From WGMK01 sp046047315 (GTDB lineage Bacteria > Hydrogenedentota > Hydrogenedentia > Hydrogenedentales > JAEUWI01): DNA of 17,119 nucleotides. The stretch is from assembly GCA_046047315.1 (NCBI GenBank), contig JBJOID010000354.1, positions 1-17,119 on the forward strand, read 5' to 3'. The position numbers and the translations under genes were made by a program. The notes under the pieces were generated by a model that saw only the letters and a list, made by a program, of their open reading frames with translations, made no database searches and was not told the origin of the DNA. Below, one piece after another: positions 6,808 through 15,055 of the stretch; positions within the stretch are counted from its first letter, which is position 1; the number at the start of each line of letters is the position of its first letter.

Positions 6808-8053
6808 CGGCGATGCCCGCACCAAAGTATTTCGCCACGGCCACCGCACTGTTCACGCCGTCCTCGTGGAAACCGTATCCCCAATAAGCCCCGCAAAAGT
6901 GGGTGCGGCGTTGACCGCTGATCTCGGCATGGCGGCGTTGGGCAGTAATTCCCTCCGCCGTATAGACCGGATGCGCATAGGAGTAGCGTCCCAGAACCTT
7001 GTCCGCCGCAATCTTGCCAGTGCTGTTCAGAGAGACGAGGTAGCGCTTCCTCGAACCAAGTCCCTGAAGGCGATTCATATCGTAAGTTAAAGTGGGCAGG
7101 GAGTTTGTGGTTGTTCCCACCTCATAGTTCCAGCTTGCCCAGGCGTTCCGGTTTACTGGCAGCAGCGACTCATCGGTGTGCAGTACAACGTCATTCTCCC
7201 GGTAGCTCATGGCCGAGAGAATTTCCCGCTCAAGGCCGCTGGCATCACTGAGCATTTTCAGTGCGATATCGCTGTGCACCGCGACAATCACCTGATCGAA
7301 ACGCTCAGAATTTCCATCGGCCGTTTGAAGCTGCACGCCATCCTCGAATCTCTCGATGGAGCGCACCGGCGTTGAGAGGCGCACCCGGTCCCGATAGGCC
7401 TCCGTGAAGGCATCCACATACGAGCGAGAACCTCCCTTAATCACACGCCACTGGTGGCCTTGGTTTACCCCCAGCAGGCCGTGGTTCCGAAAGAAGTTCA
7501 GGAAATATGCGGCTGGATAGGCCCCCACTTCGCCGGGCGCGGCGGACCAAATCGCCGCAAGCAAAGGCTCCACGTAATACTGACGAAAGAATTTCGAGTG
7601 ACGCCGTTCGGAGAGAAACTCATCGAGCGTCGCTGTCGTGTCGCCACGCTCCAGATAAGCAATTGCTTCCCGATTGAATCGGAAGATTTCTCCGAGCATC
7701 CTCCAGTGTCGGGATGACAGGAGTTTCTTCCGGTCTGCAAAGTAACACCCGAATCCCTTGCTGCCGTACTCCAAGCCCGTCTCGCGACACTTCACACTGA
7801 AGCTCATATCGCTTGGCTGGGTGGGGACCTTGTATCGATCGAGCAGACGGCAGAAATTCGGATAGGTGACCTCGTTATAGACAATAAACCCCGTATCTAC
7901 CTGGAGCGCCTTCCCCTCCTCCTCCACTGTAACGGTGTGGGCATGTCCCCCAAGTCTCGCTTCCGCCTCGAAGAGCGTCACCTCGTACTTGCGATGAAGC
8001 ATGCAGGCCGCTGCTATGCCGGAAATTCCTGTACCTATAATGGCGAGACGCAT
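6800..8053 (-). CDS. FAD-dependent amine-oxidase/desaturase-like oxidoreductase
   Basis: This 417-residue flavoprotein starts with the Rossmann motif IIGTGISG (Gly7, Gly9, Gly12), followed by the ribose-binding Glu29 in LFEAEARLGGHAHT. It ends with CGAYWGYGFHEDGVNSAVAVA, the second FAD-contact motif of the amine oxidase/phytoene desaturase group. The middle (QYYVEPLLAAIWSA and NHGLLGVNQGHQWRVIKGGS) is typical of the subgroup located beside DUF1365 and CFA genes. From that context it probably dehydrogenates or oxidises a methylated acyl chain; this is inference. The start at 8053 is chosen because the FAD motif begins there and an AGGAT ribosome site lies upstream. The in-frame extension to 8170 would add 39 residues, including an unlikely hydrophobic segment, and would cross the probable promoter. 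It is the first gene of the minus-strand operon. Confidence 0.9.
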   Translation of the reverse strand: MRLAIIGTGISGIAAACMLHRKYEVTLFEAEARLGGHAHTVTVEEEGKALQVDTGFIVYNEVTYPNFCRLLDRYKVPTQPSDMSFSVKCRETGLEYGSKGFGCYFADRKKLLSSRHWRMLGEIFRFNREAIAYLERGDTTATLDEFLSERRHSKFFRQYYVEPLLAAIWSAAPGEVGAYPAAYFLNFFRNHGLLGVNQGHQWRVIKGGSRSYVDAFTEAYRDRVRLSTPVRSIERFEDGVQLQTADGNSERFDQVIVAVHSDIALKMLSDASGLEREILSAMSYRENDVVLHTDESLLPVNRNAWASWNYEVGTTTNSLPTLTYDMNRLQGLGSRKRYLVSLNSTGKIAADKVLGRYSYAHPVYTAEGITAQRRHAEISGQRRTHFCGAYWGYGFHEDGVNSAVAVAKYFGAGIADA

Positions 8054-8079
8054 CGCGATGTTCTTATCCTGTTTGCGAC

Positions 8080-8109
8080 ATAGTAGACAAAAAATGAACA
8101 TAACTGCAA
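8080..8109 (-). promoter_or_regulatory. Candidate promoter of the lipid-modification operon
   Basis: On the minus strand TTGCAG (complement of 8104-8109) and TACTAT (complement of 8080-8085) are 18 nt apart, with transcription expected near 8073 and a leader of about 20 nt before the ATG at 8053. The match to sigma70 is partial. I looked for the TGATCC/TAAGA-type sites of singlet-oxygen sigma factors and saw no pair at proper spacing. Confidence 0.3.
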
Positions 8110-8230
8110 GTACGGCTATTCCTTGAAGGGGAGGAAGAAAGGAAACTTTTAGAGGAGTAAAGGGATGCAATCCTTAACGTCATGTTCGGCCGTGGGGAAA
8201 CGGCGTAATGAATTTTCAGTCGAAATGGCG

Positions 8231-8236
8231 TATACT
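8231..8236 (+). promoter_or_regulatory. Candidate -10 box for the DUF1501 operon
   Basis: TATACT lies 70 nt upstream of the DUF1501 start in the 253-nt gap between divergent operons. The hexamer 17 nt upstream (ATGAAT) is a poor -35, so an activator or another sigma factor may be needed. The rest of the gap (8054-8306) holds no convincing gene. Confidence 0.3.
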
Positions 8237-8306
8237 ATGCTCAGTGAAAAACTCGCCACGCGTCCGCGTGCAAGAGAGCAAACATCATGGAAGGAAGAAG
8301 TAACGC

Positions 8307-9620
8307 ATGAGCGCTATGAACGGCAGACCGCATGTTTGCCCCGGACCGTCACGCCGGGCATTCCTGAAGGTGGGTGTGCTGGGAGGCTTGGGACTGACGC
8401 TGGGCGATTATTTCAAGCTTCAGGCGATGGCGGACGATAGCCTTCCCGGCATTCAGCCGAAGGCGCAAAGCTGCATCTTCATATTCATGTCGGGCGGCAT
8501 GAGCCATATCGACACCTTCGACCCTAAGCCAACGGCTCCCATCGAAATTCGAGGCGAGCTTGGCGTGGTCCAAACCAACACAGGCGAGTACCTGGGCGGC
8601 AACCTGCAGCGCCTGGCGCAAATGGCCGACAAGTTCTCCCTGGTGCGCTCCATGACGCACGGCGAGGCGGCGCATGAACGCGGCACTCATAATATGCTTA
8701 CGGGATACCGTCCCAGCCCGGCCATCATGTATCCGAGTTTTGGATCGGTTGTGGCTCACGAGCTGGGCACCCGGAACAACCTTCCGCCTTACGTGGCGAT
8801 TCCCAACGTGGACAGCCCCTACCATGGCACGGGTTATCTGAGCACGGCTTACAGTGCCTTCTCGGTGGGCAGTGAACCGGTAAGCAACGGTTTCCAGGTG
8901 CAGGATTTGAATTTGCCGGGAGGCGTGACGCCCGAGCGCATGGAGCAGCGGCGTTCCTTGCTGGCCGCCGTGGACGAGCACTTCATGCAGCTGGAGACCA
9001 GTGACGCGCTTTCCGCGATGGACTCCTATTACCAGAAGGCCTATGGGCTTATCAGTTCGCAGAGCGCCCGTGAGGCCTTCAACATCACCGCCGAAGATCA
9101 GGCCATGCGCGACCGCTATGGCATGACTCCCTTTGGTCAGCGGCTGCTGCTGGCGCGCAGGCTTGTCGAGGGTGGCGCCCGCTTCATCACCGTGATCGAT
9201 GGTGGCTGGGACATGCACAACGACATCAAGAATGCGATGAACAACAAGCTGCCCGCGGTGGACCAGGGGCTTGCGGCCCTGCTTGGCGACCTCGACGAGC
9301 GCGGCCTCCTCTCCTCGACCCTCGTGGTGGTGGCGAGCGAGTTCGGGCGCACAACCACAATCAATAAAGACGGCGGGCGCGACCACTGGCCGGGAGCTTT
9401 CTCCGTGTTGTTCTCCGGCGGTGGCACCAACGGCGGCATCATCCATGGCAAGACCGACTTCAAGGGCGCCGCACCCGAAGCAGACCCCGTGGGTCCGGGA
9501 GACGTGGCCGCCACGATGTACACGCTGCTTGGCATTCCGCCTGAGAAGAAGCTGATGTCGGCGGGCAATCGTCCGATCGATCTGGTTCGCGACGGAAAGT
9601 TCATTTCGACCATCGCCTAA
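8307..9620 (+). CDS. DUF1501 protein with Tat signal
   Basis: This 437-residue protein belongs to DUF1501, a family with an alkaline-phosphatase/sulfatase-like fold that is greatly expanded in Planctomycetes. A twin-arginine motif SRRAFLK at 15-21 precedes a Gly/Leu-rich hydrophobic stretch, so export by Tat is expected. Family blocks with metal-binding character are IFMSGGMSHIDTFDPK (59-74), GEAAHERGTHNMLTGYRPS (119-137), IDGGWDMHND (297-306), VVASEFGRT (341-349) and GGRDHWP (356-362). Biochemical activity is not established for the family; hydrolysis of a phosphate or sulfate ester is the structural guess. The start at 8307 has a purine-rich AAGGAAGAAG site upstream. It leads a five-gene plus-strand run and is followed after 14 nt by the PPC-domain gene. 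DUF1501 genes usually pair with DUF1549/DUF1553 genes, as here. Confidence 0.9.
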   Translation: MSAMNGRPHVCPGPSRRAFLKVGVLGGLGLTLGDYFKLQAMADDSLPGIQPKAQSCIFIFMSGGMSHIDTFDPKPTAPIEIRGELGVVQTNTGEYLGGNLQRLAQMADKFSLVRSMTHGEAAHERGTHNMLTGYRPSPAIMYPSFGSVVAHELGTRNNLPPYVAIPNVDSPYHGTGYLSTAYSAFSVGSEPVSNGFQVQDLNLPGGVTPERMEQRRSLLAAVDEHFMQLETSDALSAMDSYYQKAYGLISSQSAREAFNITAEDQAMRDRYGMTPFGQRLLLARRLVEGGARFITVIDGGWDMHNDIKNAMNNKLPAVDQGLAALLGDLDERGLLSSTLVVVASEFGRTTTINKDGGRDHWPGAFSVLFSGGGTNGGIIHGKTDFKGAAPEADPVGPGDVAATMYTLLGIPPEKKLMSAGNRPIDLVRDGKFISTIA

Positions 9621-9634
9621 GCGCAAACGAGGCC

Positions 9635-12094
9635 ATGAATACATTGCATTACACACAGGCGGCCCTCCGCCAGCGGATGGGCCGCCTCCGGCTCATGGCA
9701 GGTTTGATGGCACTGATAGCCTTTGCCACCGTGGCAGAGGCCGCAAGTCCATCCCTTGGCACCATCCTGCCCCGTGGAGCACAGCGTGGCACCGAACTGG
9801 AGATTGCCTTCCACGGCGACCGGCTGGATGACGCCGTGGATGTATTCTTCCACGAGACCGGCATCACGCTGAAGTCCATCGCAGTGGAAAGCGCGAACGT
9901 CGTGAAAGCGACGGTGGCCATCGCGCCGGATTGTCGGGTGGGAACCCAGCTGGTGCGGCTCCGCACCAAGACCGGCATCAGCAATGCGGTGCTCTTTAGC
10001 GTGGGCAACTTGCCTGAGATAGCCGAGACAGAGCCCAACTCGCAGCCAGAGGAAGCGCAGGCCGTATCTCTGAACACGACCCTTAACGGCGTGGTCGAGT
10101 CGGAGGACGTGGACTATTTCGCGGTTGAGCTGGCGGCGGGCAACCGGCTCGCGGTGGAGATCGAGGGATTGCGCCTCGGGGGAATGCTTTATACCGGCAT
10201 GCCCTTTGATCCCAAGGTGCGGGTATTCGGGCCGGGCGGGCATGAGAGGGTAGCGGCCGATGACAATCCCGCCTTTCTTCAGGATGCCGCGTTTGTGTTT
10301 GTGACGGAAGAAGCGGGACGCCATCTGGTGGCCGTCAGCGATGCTTCCTATTTGGGCAATGGCAATGCGCGCTACCGGCTTCACTTGGGCAATTATCCCC
10401 GCCCGACCCTGTTGACTCCGCTGGGCGGCAGCGCCGAGCAATACGATGTGGCTTGGCTGGGCGACCCTGGCCTGGTGCAGGCGCCCGGAGTCATCCCCCC
10501 TGCCGAGCCGATGATCGTGCCGGCGATTGATGGCGTCGATCCCGCAACGATTCTCTTTCCGAAGGGATTGTCGCGATTGACCATGGCCGCCACGGAACAG
10601 GGCGTTGCTCCCACGCCGTTTCTTGTGCGCCGTGTGGATATTCCTGTAACGAAAGAGGTCGAGGGAAACAACACCATCCCTGAAGCGACCTTGGGCCCCG
10701 TTCCGGGCGCCTTTGAGGGGGTGCTTTCCCAAGCGGGCGACGAGGACTTTTTTGCGTTTGAGGGCGCGCCACACGGCGCGTATGACGTACGAGTCTGGGC
10801 ACGCGAACTCGGTTCGCCGCTTGATGGTGTGCTCGATCTTTGGAATCCGGCGGACGGTCACCTGGGCGGCAACGACGACACATACGGTGCAGACCCGCGC
10901 ATGCGCATCACCGTGGACGCGGACGGCCGGTACAAGTTGCGCGTGCGCGATCATCTAAGCGGCGGCGGTGAGACCTTTGCCTACCGGGTCGAAGTGGTGC
11001 CCGTTGAACCCACCATGCGCATGTCGTTGATTGAGAACCGCCCAGCCTCAATGACGCTGCATCAGGGCGCGTGCAACTTCCTGTTGGTTTCCGCCAACCG
11101 GGAAGACTTTGATGCGCCCGTGCGCCTTTGGCTCGATGGGGTTCCAGCGGGGGTGACCCCGGAACACATAACCATACCGGCTGGCGCCACCAGCACTCCG
11201 ATTTTTTTCACGGCTGCGCCGGATGCTCCTGTGGCTGGAAGCGCGCTGCGCATTCTCGGACTGGGAGAACTCGATGGAAAATTCGTCGCGGGCGACCTGA
11301 AGCAGGAAGTCCGGCTGGTCGAGGGCCAAAACCAGACCACGTTCTTTGGACACTTTGTTGACCGTGTCGCCGTGAGCGTGGCGGAACCCGCCCCCTTCAG
11401 CATCCGTATCGTTCCGCCGCAGGCGCCTTACGTGCATGGAACCGGCCGTAACTTGACGGTTGAAGTGTCCCGCAACGAAGGTTTCGCCGAGGCGATCACC
11501 TTGACCTTCCCCTATCTCCCCGGTGGCATCAAGGGGGGCAGCGCCACCATACCCGGCGATCAGAACAGCGCCCCCATTTACCTGGAAGTCAGCGCTGCGG
11601 CGGGTGAGCAGGTGCATAACATCTTTGTGCAGGCATCAGCGGCGGGCTACACGCTCTGCTCACCGTTGACCCCCATCGACGTGCAGCCGCAGTGGTTTAA
11701 TTTCACGGTCCCCCAGATCGAAACCGATCAGGGCAAGCCTGTTGAGATGCGACTCCAGGTGGCGCATGTAAAGCCTTTCGAGGGGGAGTTCGACGTCAAT
11801 CTGCTTTCCTTGCCCAAGGGGATCAGCACCACGCCACAGAAGATGACCAGCGCAACCACCGAGTTGGTGTTTCCGCTTGAAGTCGCACCGGACGCCCCGG
11901 TTGGAAAGCACCCTTCCATTTTCGGAGAGTCGTACATCACGATCAATGGTGAGCAAGTGCGGCATGTGTCGGGCGGCGGACAACTCATCGTTTATGCCCC
12001 GTTGCCCGCGGAGCTGCAGGCTCAGGCTCCAGCGGAACCTGAAGCGAAACCGGAGGGCGCTCCCGAGCGCAAGACCCGATTCTCGAATTCCTGA
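9635..12094 (+). CDS. Secreted PPC-domain / Ig-like protein
   Basis: This 819-residue exported protein is made of beta domains. A signal sequence ends near AEA at residue 36. Residues 38-123 (SPSLGTILPRGAQRGTELEIAFHG...) resemble an IPT/TIG-type domain. Residues 125-255 are a pre-peptidase C-terminal (PPC) domain with the typical EIAETEPNSQPEEAQ entry and EDVDYFAVELAAGNRLAVEI core. A second PPC-like copy spans about 335-455 (EVEGNNTIPEA and GDEDFFAFEGAPHG). The remaining half is tandem Ig-like modules, and the end is an Ala/Glu/Pro-rich tail. There is no catalytic motif, so a binding or scaffold role on the cell surface is likely. The start is uncertain: the GAGG near 9629 is too close to the ATG at 9635, and the ATG at 9677 gives an equally good signal peptide but lacks a clear ribosome site. 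It sits in the DUF1501/DUF1549 operon, with gaps of 14 and 27 nt. Confidence 0.88.
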   Translation: MNTLHYTQAALRQRMGRLRLMAGLMALIAFATVAEAASPSLGTILPRGAQRGTELEIAFHGDRLDDAVDVFFHETGITLKSIAVESANVVKATVAIAPDCRVGTQLVRLRTKTGISNAVLFSVGNLPEIAETEPNSQPEEAQAVSLNTTLNGVVESEDVDYFAVELAAGNRLAVEIEGLRLGGMLYTGMPFDPKVRVFGPGGHERVAADDNPAFLQDAAFVFVTEEAGRHLVAVSDASYLGNGNARYRLHLGNYPRPTLLTPLGGSAEQYDVAWLGDPGLVQAPGVIPPAEPMIVPAIDGVDPATILFPKGLSRLTMAATEQGVAPTPFLVRRVDIPVTKEVEGNNTIPEATLGPVPGAFEGVLSQAGDEDFFAFEGAPHGAYDVRVWARELGSPLDGVLDLWNPADGHLGGNDDTYGADPRMRITVDADGRYKLRVRDHLSGGGETFAYRVEVVPVEPTMRMSLIENRPASMTLHQGACNFLLVSANREDFDAPVRLWLDGVPAGVTPEHITIPAGATSTPIFFTAAPDAPVAGSALRILGLGELDGKFVAGDLKQEVRLVEGQNQTTFFGHFVDRVAVSVAEPAPFSIRIVPPQAPYVHGTGRNLTVEVSRNEGFAEAITLTFPYLPGGIKGGSATIPGDQNSAPIYLEVSAAAGEQVHNIFVQASAAGYTLCSPLTPIDVQPQWFNFTVPQIETDQGKPVEMRLQVAHVKPFEGEFDVNLLSLPKGISTTPQKMTSATTELVFPLEVAPDAPVGKHPSIFGESYITINGEQVRHVSGGGQLIVYAPLPAELQAQAPAEPEAKPEGAPERKTRFSNS

Positions 12095-12121
12095 GCCGCG
12101 TCAAGGAGTAGATCAAACGCG

Positions 12122-14548
12122 ATGAAAATGACCCTAACACGATTTGCCTTATTGGCCACGGTTGGCATTCATGCCGTTACCGCCTGGGCGGGCACCCTCT
12201 CGGTTTACCCTCCAGATGCCAAGCTGGAGGACAGCCGTGATTTGCAAGGCATGGTGGCGCTTTGGACCCGCGACGACGGCGTTACGCTGGACGTGACCGG
12301 GCAGGCCTCCGTGGCTTTCGAGACTGAGGGTATTGCGGGTTGGTCCGGCGAAGGCGCTCAACTCACACCCATTACTGATGGGCAAACGAATGTCTCATTT
12401 TCGTACGAGGGGCAGACGATTACCGTTCCGGTGAGCGTGAGCAATGCCGGAGCCGATCCCTCGATGAGTTTCCGCAACGATGTGCTGCCGGTGTTGTTTC
12501 GTGCGGGCTGCAATAGCGGGGCCTGCCACGGGAGTGCGCGCGGCAAGAACGGCTTCGCACTCACCCTGTTCGGATACGGCCCGAATGACGACTACTACTA
12601 TCTGACCCGGGAAAACCGGAGTCGACGACTCGACGTGGCGAATCCGGACGAGAGCCTGATGCTCACCAAGCCGACGGGCAAGATCGCGCACGAAGGCGGT
12701 GCGATGATGGAGCCCGACAGCCCGATGTACAACACCATCCGCCGCTGGATTGCGGAAGGTGCCCAGAATGATCCCGCCGAGGTGAAGACCCTCACCGAGA
12801 TTGAGATCATGCCCAAGCAGGTGGTGCTGGAAGGGGCGGGTTCCACGCAGCGTTTCACCGTGCGCGCCAAGTACAGCGACGGCTCCGATCGCGACGTGAC
12901 GACGCTGGCCATCTTGAGCGCCAGCGACGAGGCCACACTCAAGATCGATGGCAACGGCCTGGCCACGGCCGGCGATCGGGGCGAGGTCTATGTTATGGCT
13001 CGCTTTGGCAGCTTCGCGGTCGTATCGCAGGCGGTGGTCATTCCCGGCGGGGCGACGCTGGCCTGGCCGGAGGACGCGCAGCCGAAGAACTACATCGATG
13101 AGTTCGTGTTCGCGAAGTTGCGGAAGTTGCGCGTTGCTCCCGCACAACTCTGCACCGACCATGCTTTTCTCCGCCGCGCTTATCTCGACATCACCGGCAC
13201 ACTACCCACCATCGCCGAGGTCGAAGCCTTCCTGAATGACACTGATCCAGAGAAGCGCAGCAAACTCGTCGACGCCCTTGTCGAACGACCCGAGTTTGCG
13301 AACGTGTGGGCGATGAAGTGGGCGGAGGTGCTTCGTGTAAAGGACGTGCCGAACATTCTCGACCCCAAGGGCATGCATCGCTACAACGACTGGCTGCGCC
13401 AGGCCGTGGCGGAAAACCGCCCCATGAACGAGCTGGTGAAGGAACTGCTTTCCGCGCAGGGGGGCAATTTCACCAATCCGGCGGTGAACTTCTACGTGAT
13501 TGAACGTGAACCGAACATCATTGCGGAGAATGTTTCCCAGGTCTTCATGGGTGTGCAGTTAAGCTGCGCCCAGTGTCACAATCATCCCTTCGAACGCTGG
13601 ACCATGGATGACTACTACAGCTTCGCCGCTTTCTTTGGGCAGGTGGGGCGCAAGGCATCCACGGACCCGCGCGAACAGATCATCTACAACGCAGGCGGGG
13701 GTGAAGTGAAGCATCTTCACACCCAACAAAATATGACACCCAAGTTTCTCGGCGGCGCCACGCCCGACGTGGCCGGCAAAGACCGGCGCGCCGTGCTGGC
13801 GGAATGGCTCACCTCGCCGGAGAATCCGTGGTTTGCCAAGAACATTGCCAACCGGGTGTGGGCGCATTATCTGGGAGCGGGAATCATCGACCCGCCGGAC
13901 GATGTGCGCGTGACCAATCCCCCGGCGAACGCTGATTTGCTTGAGGAACTCGGCCGAAAGATGGTGGAGTACAACTACGACTTGAAGCGCATGGTGCGGG
14001 ACATTTGCAATTCCTACACCTATCAGATGAGCACCCAGGCGCGGGCGCCAGAATTCGCGGACACGCGCAACTTTGCCGTGGCCCGGGTGCGCCGCCTTTC
14101 GGCGGAGCAAATGCTCGAAGCACTCTCCACTGCCACGGACACCGACGTGAAATTCGCTGGACTTCCCCTGGGGGCTAATGCCACCCAAGTGACCAACAGC
14201 GGCAATTATTTCCTCAACATTTTCGGGCGTCCGAGCCGTGATTCGGTCTGCACCTGCGACCGTACGAACGAGCCCACGCTCGCGCAGTCACTCCACTTGA
14301 TCAATGGGGACACCATCAACGGTGCGATCCAGCGGGAGGGCAGTTCGCTTGACCAATGGATTAAGGAATCCCTCCCCCCGGCGGACGTGGTGCGGCGGAT
14401 GTATATGGCTTCCGTCTCCCGTCCCCCATCGGAGGAAGAGACCACGCGCCTGGCGCAGTATGTCGAGCAGGCGGAGGACAAGACCGCCGCGCTGCAGGAT
14501 GCTTTCTGGAGTGTGCTGAACTCGAAGGAATTCATGTTTAACCATTAG
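12122..14548 (+). CDS. DUF1549/DUF1553 protein with haem-c-type motifs
   Basis: This 808-residue exported protein has a signal peptide at about 1-23. Residues 115-215 form a planctomycete-type cytochrome-like region with CNSGACH at 130-136, followed by a Met-rich segment (GGAMMEPDS) that could supply the distal haem ligand. Residues 223-305 resemble a BIG2 Ig-like domain. DUF1549 covers about 322-510, with FLRRAYLDITGTLPT (349-363) and CAQCHNHPFERW (482-493), a canonical CxxCH haem site. DUF1553 covers about 555-800, with NPWFAKNIANRVWAHYLG and the conserved R-x4-CxC segment (Arg706 to Cys712) and TLAQSLHLINGD. Possible redox chemistry at the cell surface is inferred from the haem motifs; no activity is proven for the family. 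AAGGAG at 12103-12108 lies 13 nt before the ATG, and a second ATG two codons on would also serve. It lies 27 nt after the PPC gene and 34 nt before the coiled-coil gene. Confidence 0.92.
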   Translation: MKMTLTRFALLATVGIHAVTAWAGTLSVYPPDAKLEDSRDLQGMVALWTRDDGVTLDVTGQASVAFETEGIAGWSGEGAQLTPITDGQTNVSFSYEGQTITVPVSVSNAGADPSMSFRNDVLPVLFRAGCNSGACHGSARGKNGFALTLFGYGPNDDYYYLTRENRSRRLDVANPDESLMLTKPTGKIAHEGGAMMEPDSPMYNTIRRWIAEGAQNDPAEVKTLTEIEIMPKQVVLEGAGSTQRFTVRAKYSDGSDRDVTTLAILSASDEATLKIDGNGLATAGDRGEVYVMARFGSFAVVSQAVVIPGGATLAWPEDAQPKNYIDEFVFAKLRKLRVAPAQLCTDHAFLRRAYLDITGTLPTIAEVEAFLNDTDPEKRSKLVDALVERPEFANVWAMKWAEVLRVKDVPNILDPKGMHRYNDWLRQAVAENRPMNELVKELLSAQGGNFTNPAVNFYVIEREPNIIAENVSQVFMGVQLSCAQCHNHPFERWTMDDYYSFAAFFGQVGRKASTDPREQIIYNAGGGEVKHLHTQQNMTPKFLGGATPDVAGKDRRAVLAEWLTSPENPWFAKNIANRVWAHYLGAGIIDPPDDVRVTNPPANADLLEELGRKMVEYNYDLKRMVRDICNSYTYQMSTQARAPEFADTRNFAVARVRRLSAEQMLEALSTATDTDVKFAGLPLGANATQVTNSGNYFLNIFGRPSRDSVCTCDRTNEPTLAQSLHLINGDTINGAIQREGSSLDQWIKESLPPADVVRRMYMASVSRPPSEEETTRLAQYVEQAEDKTAALQDAFWSVLNSKEFMFNH

Positions 14549-14582
14549 GCCTTGATGCCTTGTCGAGAGGGAGATTGCAGTC

Positions 14583-15035
14583 ATGAACCACTGGATTAAA
14601 GCTGGACTTGCGGCCGGGTTGCTGATCGCCGCGACGGCGAACGTGCATGCAGAGGAAGCTCCCCCCGCCGAAGCGGCCCCTGCGGAAGCCGCCGCCCCCA
14701 GCGTGGATGCCGTGTTGGCCGAGCTGGCGAAGGTGGGACCGGATGCGCTTATCGCCCGGGTGGAGGAGCTTAAGAAGCAGGTGGGCGAATTGCAGGCACA
14801 AGCGGCGGAGTCCCGTAAGAAGGCTGACGAGTTGGAAGCGCAGTCGGCCAGCACAGCCGAGCGAGTGAAGACCATCGAAGCTTTTATCGCATCCGTGCAG
14901 CAGGCCATGGCGCCGCCCCCCGCGGAACCGGCTGCGGAGCCCGCTCCTGCGATGGAAGAGGCTCCAGCGGCAGAACCTGCACCTGAGGCTGCCCCCGCGG
15001 AACCCACCCCGGCCGAAGGCGCCCCCGCCGCCTGA
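14583..15035 (+). CDS. Small secreted coiled-coil protein with Ala/Pro/Glu tail
   Basis: This 150-residue protein matches no named family that I recognise. It has a signal peptide (1-23, cleavage after VHA), a short AP/EA linker, an amphipathic helical region at about 40-110 with heptad-like spacing (LAKVGPDALIARVEELKKQ and onwards) predicted to form a coiled coil, and a low-complexity Ala/Pro/Glu tail (112-150). The helical part is similar to residues 41-115 of the next protein, so the two may pair. A GGGAG ribosome site precedes the ATG. It lies 34 nt after the DUF1549 gene and 20 nt before the WD40 gene. A periplasmic stalk, spacer or adaptor role is inferred. Confidence 0.8.
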   Translation: MNHWIKAGLAAGLLIAATANVHAEEAPPAEAAPAEAAAPSVDAVLAELAKVGPDALIARVEELKKQVGELQAQAAESRKKADELEAQSASTAERVKTIEAFIASVQQAMAPPPAEPAAEPAPAMEEAPAAEPAPEAAPAEPTPAEGAPAA

Positions 15036-15039
15036 ACTT

Positions 15040-15046
15040 GAGGGAG
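15040..15046 (+). promoter_or_regulatory. Ribosome binding site deciding the WD40-protein start
   Basis: GAGGGAG lies 9 nt before the ATG at 15056 and just after the stop of the coiled-coil gene. It overlaps the alternative TTG codon at 15038, which therefore cannot be the start served by this site. Confidence 0.6.
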
Positions 15047-15055
15047 CATTCCGTG

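Noticed and set aside
8064..8068. TAAGA on the minus strand as the -10 of a singlet-oxygen-type ECF sigma promoter
   Set aside because: It lies only about 11 nt before the FAD start codon and has no TGATCC-like partner at the proper distance.
8165..8440. Plus-strand 91-codon frame with a GAGGAG site upstream of its ATG
   Set aside because: It runs into the DUF1501 gene in another frame, its product is Arg/Thr-rich without any fold signature, and the overlapping gene is firmly supported by homology and its own ribosome site.
8349..9656. Long minus-strand open frame (435 codons) opposite the DUF1501 gene
   Set aside because: It is a GC-rich codon shadow. The product is His/Arg/Gly-rich with no motif, while the plus strand has clear DUF1501 blocks.
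9617..10954. Long minus-strand open frame (445 codons) opposite the PPC gene
   Set aside because: Same shadow effect; no recognisable domain, no ribosome site, and fully antisense to a well-supported exported protein.
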